Positions 60,367 to 64,000 of a stretch of DNA of 64,000 bases are shown here, in pieces; within the stretch, counting starts at the first letter, position 1, and each line of letters begins with the position of its first letter. The translations under genes and the position numbers were made by a program. The notes beneath the pieces are model-generated. The model was not told the DNA's origin, searched no databases, and saw only the letters and a program-made list of their open reading frames with translations. Source of the stretch: Bacilli bacterium (lineage in GTDB: Bacteria > Bacillota_I > Bacilli_A > RFN20 > CAG-826); the NCBI GenBank assembly GCA_017635465.1, contig JAGBLL010000041.1, positions 81,685 to 145,684 of the forward strand, given 5' to 3'.

Positions 60367-61371
60367 TTAGAGATAAGCGATTTCGTTTTGCTTCTTACGG
60401 GCAAATAGCTTATTAACTGCTTCTTTAACGTCGACTTTACCATCGATAATCGCTGCGACTGTATCGATGATTGGAAGCTGTAAATTATATTTCTTTTCTA
60501 ATTCAAGAGCAGCATCTAATGAATTAAGACCTTCCACTACCATGCCGACTTTTTCTAATGTTTCTCCTAAAGAATAACCTTGGCCTAATAAATAACCAGC
60601 TTTATGGTTTCTTGAATGCACTGATGTAGCGGTAACAACGATATCGCCAATACCAGTTAAGCCAGAGAATGTATTAACATTAGCGCCCATTGCTAAGCCA
60701 ATCTTAGTAATTTCTCTAAGACCTCTAGTAATTAAGGCTGCTTTAGCGTTATCACCATAGCCTAAGCCATCTGACATACCTGCGGCTAAGGCAATGATGT
60801 TTTTAAGCGCACCACATAATTCGACACCTAAGATATCTTGGTTTGTATAAACTCTTAAAGAAGAGGAATAGAAAATGTTTTGAATTTCTTCCGCTATTGA
60901 TAATCTTTCACAAGCAGAAACAATTAAAGTTGGTAAGCCAATTGCTACTTCTTCAGCGTGTGTTGGACCACTTAACGCCACGACAGGAAGATCTTTTTCT
61001 TTTAAAACATCGTGGATGATCTCACTAGTGGTCATTAATGTACCTTTTTCTACGCCCTTAGCGACAGTTACTATGATTTGTTTTGGTTCTAAATAAGGTT
61101 TTGCAAGTGCGGTCGTATCACGCACATAGATAGAAGGAACAGCTATAACCACTACATCTTTTCCTTCAACTGCTTCTTCAACACTACATGAATACAGAAT
61201 ATTCTTATTTATTTCGACACCTGGAAGATTCTTGTGTCTACGTGTTTTCATAATTGTGTTAACTTCTTCTGCGAATCTACTCCAGAGCATGACTTCATGT
61301 CCACTACTTGCTAATAGATTTGCTAATGCGGTACCCCATGTACCAGCGCCTAATATACCAATACGTTTCAT
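60367..61371 (-). CDS. gpsA: glycerol-3-phosphate dehydrogenase [NAD(P)+]
   Basis: The ATG at 61371 follows AAGG; the longer frame is unsupported. The 334-residue enzyme reduces DHAP to glycerol-3-phosphate for phospholipids. Motifs are GILGAGTWGTALANLLA, LSGPTHAEEVAIG and the catalytic-lysine region GVELCGALKNIIALAAG. Monocistronic with its own terminator. Confidence 0.97.
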   Translation of the reverse strand: MKRIGILGAGTWGTALANLLASSGHEVMLWSRFAEEVNTIMKTRRHKNLPGVEINKNILYSCSVEEAVEGKDVVVIAVPSIYVRDTTALAKPYLEPKQIIVTVAKGVEKGTLMTTSEIIHDVLKEKDLPVVALSGPTHAEEVAIGLPTLIVSACERLSIAEEIQNIFYSSSLRVYTNQDILGVELCGALKNIIALAAGMSDGLGYGDNAKAALITRGLREITKIGLAMGANVNTFSGLTGIGDIVVTATSVHSRNHKAGYLLGQGYSLGETLEKVGMVVEGLNSLDAALELEKKYNLQLPIIDTVAAIIDGKVDVKEAVNKLFARKKQNEIAYL

Positions 61372-61613
61372 ACTTTTTACCTTAAAACAACAATACAATA
61401 ACATAATGTGTTTTTTAAAACTACGTTTACTTAGAGATAATGCTATAGAAGTCTACATTTTCATTATTCAGAAAACTTTCATCTACTCAGTACAAATAGT
61501 TTTCTTATCAAGCGTTCTTTTACACTTGTTTTAAAAAAATAAGTGTTATATTATGGAAACAGATAAATTTTCATGAATGAAGTTATAATGAACATTCGAA
61601 AGGAGATTTCATA
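61372..61613. other. intergenic region between gpsA and the PAST-repeat lipoprotein
   Basis: This 240-base AT-rich gap holds two inverted repeats, AGAAAACT/AGTTTTCT (61470-61505, 20-base loop) and ACACTT/AAGTGT (near 61531-61554), and a TATAAT at 61584-61589 that is probably the -10 of the lipoprotein gene. No gene was found. Confidence 0.5.
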
Positions 61614-63713
61614 ATGAAAAAAACAAAACTTTTTGCTATGATGTCAACCATTTTAGCAATGGGTTTAGTTGCATGTAATGGTCCAAAATCCACACCTGCT
61701 TCTACACCAGCTAGCACACCAGCAAGCACTCCTGCTTCTACACCAGCTAGCACACCAGCAAGTACTCCAGCAAGTACTCCTGCATCTACACCAGCAAGCA
61801 CACCAGCAAGCACTCCTGCTTCTACACCAGCTAGCACACCTGCTTCCACACCAGCAGTAGAAACTGCAATGGCAGTCACTGGTCTTGATGTTATTAAAGA
61901 TGGTGAAAAAGTCTACCTCAAAATTACTGGTACAATTTCCGGTTACGCCAATGCCGATGCAATGAAAATGGCTTTCGGTCTTCTCGATGCAGCTCCAGCA
62001 GAAGGCACTACCGCTGAATGGCTAATCGGTTCTGAAACACCTGCCGCCGCTGACTTTAAATACGCTCCAACAGTGAACGCAACTGCCGGCACATTCGAAC
62101 TTAAAGTCGACGTTTCTATTATTACTAACATTAAAGCCGGTATGTACTCAATCTATGTTGGTCCAAGCGACGCATACGCAGTTGTTGGTACACAAGGTGT
62201 CACAATGGGTACTGGCAAACAAGTCCAAAGTGGCTATAGATGGTACATCCGTAATGATAAGGGCGCCCTCGCGATGGATGAACTTCCACCACTCGAATTA
62301 ACTGAATCATTCGTTAAGGTTGAAGGCGAAGGCGAAAACGCTGCTATTTATCATTACATCGGTGGCGCACTCAATACAGCAAAATTATCAGAAGCTGACT
62401 TCCTTGCTAAACACCCATATGTCATGTATGAACAATGCATTCAATGGAAAGAAAATAAGCTTGGTACCTCAGAAAAAACTGATTTAGTCTCAACTGTTGT
62501 TGAAAACGGAAAAGCTTACATCAAGACAAACATCACATCTTTACCAGATGAAACTTACAATATTAAGATTAATTTAGCTGAAGATAAGAATGCTGATGTT
62601 AAGATGGACGCTGTTATTGACAATAGAGATGAAAGCGATCAAGTAATCTTTAATGGTCACGCTTATGCTTGTTACGCCGATGCTAGCAAGACTGAAAAAG
62701 CTGATATTTATGGTAACTGTGGTCTTTACATCACCCATGCCCATACATGGACAAGAGGCGAACAAGTTGCTAATAGTGAACTCTACAATTTAACATGTGG
62801 TACAACCAATCACGTTGGTTATGAATTAGATTTGAACACAACAAATACACCAAACCTTGGTAATGATAAGAAAATGAACAGCAAGAAGGCTTCAACATTT
62901 AACATTACCGGTATCCAAGAAGGTGAATACGCTGTTTACTTAAAGGCTCATGTCTCTAATGGTAACCAAGGACCAGAAAAACAAGTTGGTTTAAGCTATG
63001 GCGAACAACTTACAGATGGTACCACCCCAGTTCCATCAAGATACTCAGTACAAGCCGGATCCGAAGATGTTGAATACGCCCTCACAGGTAATAAGAACTT
63101 CAATAAGATTGGTTTAGATGATCCTTCAACATTTAAATGGACAAACTGTGCAGTTGTCAAATCATTAATGATTAAAGGCGATGCAGGCACTTTAAAACTC
63201 GCACATACAGGCGCAGGTTATTCCTTATATATCGAATCTGTCCGTTTAGTTAGAGTTGGCAATTACATTAAACCAGCTTTCCCAATCGCATTAACAGATA
63301 ATAAGATGAAGATCGAAGCTGAAGAATATCATGTTCGCGCTAACGACAGATCAGGCACAATTACCGATGAAGCAACTGCTTCAGGTGGTAAATATGTTGC
63401 TGGCTTAACTTACAACGCTGGATGGTGGGGCAACCCAACAATTGGTCAACTCGACTACTACGTTAAAGCTTCCGAAGCTGCAAGTTTAAAAATTTCTGTC
63501 CACGCAAAATCCAACAAGACAGAAGCCGCTAACGCTGTAGAAGTTTGGGTCGATGGTGCTAAAGTTGCCGACTTAGCATATGCTGATGCTTATGCTGATG
63601 CCTCTTCCGATGCTGTTAATTTCACTGCCGGTAAACACATTATCTCATTAAAAGGTGTTAACGGTGCTTCTGCTGATATTGACTACATTGAATTAATCAA
63701 ACCAGCAGCCTAA
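61614..63713 (+). CDS. surface lipoprotein with STPA repeat stalk and carbohydrate-binding-like C-terminus
   Basis: This 699-residue lipoprotein has a signal peptide with lipobox LVAC (Cys21), then 14 tandem Ser-Thr-Pro-Ala units (residues 26-81) that probably form an extended, possibly glycosylated stalk. Two beta-rich regions follow; the last 135 residues (KIEAEEYHVRANDRSG, VEVWVDGAKVADL, KHIISLKGVNGASADIDYIE) resemble CBM6/CBM35 carbohydrate-binding modules. It may tether the cell to glycans; no catalytic domain was seen. AAAGGAG precedes the ATG. Codons are C-ending, like the lipoproteins at 29-33 kb. Confidence 0.82.
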   Translation: MKKTKLFAMMSTILAMGLVACNGPKSTPASTPASTPASTPASTPASTPASTPASTPASTPASTPASTPASTPASTPASTPAVETAMAVTGLDVIKDGEKVYLKITGTISGYANADAMKMAFGLLDAAPAEGTTAEWLIGSETPAAADFKYAPTVNATAGTFELKVDVSIITNIKAGMYSIYVGPSDAYAVVGTQGVTMGTGKQVQSGYRWYIRNDKGALAMDELPPLELTESFVKVEGEGENAAIYHYIGGALNTAKLSEADFLAKHPYVMYEQCIQWKENKLGTSEKTDLVSTVVENGKAYIKTNITSLPDETYNIKINLAEDKNADVKMDAVIDNRDESDQVIFNGHAYACYADASKTEKADIYGNCGLYITHAHTWTRGEQVANSELYNLTCGTTNHVGYELDLNTTNTPNLGNDKKMNSKKASTFNITGIQEGEYAVYLKAHVSNGNQGPEKQVGLSYGEQLTDGTTPVPSRYSVQAGSEDVEYALTGNKNFNKIGLDDPSTFKWTNCAVVKSLMIKGDAGTLKLAHTGAGYSLYIESVRLVRVGNYIKPAFPIALTDNKMKIEAEEYHVRANDRSGTITDEATASGGKYVAGLTYNAGWWGNPTIGQLDYYVKASEAASLKISVHAKSNKTEAANAVEVWVDGAKVADLAYADAYADASSDAVNFTAGKHIISLKGVNGASADIDYIELIKPAA
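61689..61856 (+). repeat. tandem 12-bp coding repeat (14 units, STPA)
   Basis: Fourteen in-frame 12-bp units differ at third positions and mix TCN/AGY serine codons. Parts are arranged in a 36-bp higher-order unit, suggesting repeat expansion by slippage. Confidence 0.9.
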
Positions 63714-63733
63714 TAGTTACAATCATCTATTAC

Positions 63734-63760
63734 AAAGGGGCGCGCAAGCGCTCCTTTTTT
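63734..63760 (+). terminator. terminator of the PAST-repeat lipoprotein
   Basis: GGGGCGC-GCAA-GCGCTCC with A and T runs. Confidence 0.85.
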
Positions 63761-63774
63761 GTTACCTTGATAAC

Positions 63775-63791
63775 TTGTAATTCTATTACAA
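63775..63791. repeat. 17-bp palindrome upstream of the last lipoprotein
   Basis: TTGTAAT-TCT-ATTACAA, 50 bases before the start codon. Candidate operator. Confidence 0.45.
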
Positions 63792-63841
63792 ATGTGTGAT
63801 TATTAATTCGAACATATAAAGTACCATAAAAGGAGATTCAT

Positions 63842-64000
63842 ATGAAAAAACGTATTATTTTTGGAGTGGCGGTTTTACTTATGACAATGAGTTTATCCGC
63901 TTGTAATTCTGGTTCCACTACTTCTAAGGAAGGTTCAAAAGGTCAAGAGTCTTCCGTTCCTACCACCAGTGTTAATTCAGAAACAGAAAAGAAAGTTGAA
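63842..64000 (+). CDS. lipoprotein, N-terminal part only (runs off the window)
   Basis: The first 53 residues show a lipoprotein signal peptide with lipobox LSAC, followed by a Ser/Thr/Lys/Glu-rich linker. AAAGGAG precedes the ATG. The rest is outside the window, so no function can be given. It is likely another surface protein like its neighbour. Confidence 0.8.
   Translation, partial: MKKRIIFGVAVLLMTMSLSACNSGSTTSKEGSKGQESSVPTTSVNSETEKKVE

Noticed and set aside
61689-61856. CRISPR-like repeat cluster
   Set aside because: Units are 12 bp, contiguous, in frame and without spacers; this is a coding repeat.
61583-61879. Minus-strand ORF rich in Ala-Gly-Val repeats
   Set aside because: It is the antisense reading of the STPA coding repeat, which keeps all frames open. 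It has no ribosome-binding site and no independent support.
1-64000. UGA read as tryptophan (Mollicutes code 4)
   Set aside because: Conserved genes are intact with UGA as stop and encode tryptophan with UGG; cinA ends at UGA at the expected place.

Overview
This window comes from a low-GC Firmicutes chromosome. It most resembles an uncultured, fermentative, gut-type member of the Bacilli/Erysipelotrichia/Mollicutes-related group. Gene order agrees with Bacillus-type synteny in several blocks: rny-ymdB...miaB, gpsB-rnpB-pgsA-cinA-recA, dnaD-nth, ecfA1-ecfA2-ecfT-truA...rplM-rpsI, and cysS...rlmB-sigma. Conserved proteins are uninterrupted when UGA is read as stop, so the standard bacterial code is used. 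No rRNA operon, phage, transposase or CRISPR array was seen. Almost every gene is on the minus strand; the plus-strand exceptions are an exonuclease-recU pair, a ferredoxin, two large PPIase-type lipoproteins, a HIT protein and the lipoproteins at the right end.

Layout. 1-3318: two tandem ABC transporters, each an ATPase fused to an FtsX-like permease. 3376-9111: fhs, tcdA, miaA, a small YlbF-family gene, miaB and ymdB. 9142-12445: rny with a structured leader, a 750-base gap, then recA. 12485-20472: cinA, pgsA, rnpB, gpsB, the divergent exonuclease-recU pair, nth, dnaD, a short cca, HU, der, cmk. 20616-29012: ferredoxin, an FMN-riboswitch-controlled riboflavin transporter, rsmG, mnmG and the SUF iron-sulfur operon. 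29201-33390: two overlapping PrsA-type lipoproteins and HIT. 33457-41247: yhaM, recX, a lipid glycosyltransferase with an MprF-like flippase, a lipoprotein serpin, an ABC-2 transporter. 41418-41855: four tRNAs. 41986-47538: rpsI, rplM, a small accessory gene with a convergent candidate sRNA, yebC, truA and the ECF module. 47608-52556: SigH-position sigma factor, rlmB, mgtC-like gene, antiporter, cysS. 52621-60217: bifurcating [FeFe] hydrogenase, adhE and rex. 60367-64000: gpsA and surface lipoproteins, one with a Ser-Thr-Pro-Ala repeat stalk and a carbohydrate-binding-like end.

Physiology. The hydrogenase, bifunctional AdhE, Rex, ferredoxin and formate-THF ligase indicate an anaerobe that disposes of electrons as H2 and ethanol and uses formate for one-carbon units. 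SUF proteins supply Fe-S clusters to hydrogenase, MiaB and Nth. Riboflavin is apparently imported. The serpin, the PAST-repeat lipoprotein and the PrsA-type foldases suggest an exposed, host- or polymer-associated surface.

Most notable: (1) the gap between rny and recA holds two tandem, homologous type I toxin-antitoxin-like loci (hydrophobic 27- and 29-residue peptides, each with a convergent antisense RNA and a self-sequestering leader) that match no family I recognise; (2) a promoter-like element, GGACAAAATT-N11-CCTAC with identical spacing, lies upstream of exactly three genes: recA, a fused ABC transporter and an unknown 99-residue basic protein; (3) several transcription units appear leaderless; (4) a compact three-way-junction RNA with its own terminator sits opposite the end of the 99-residue gene.
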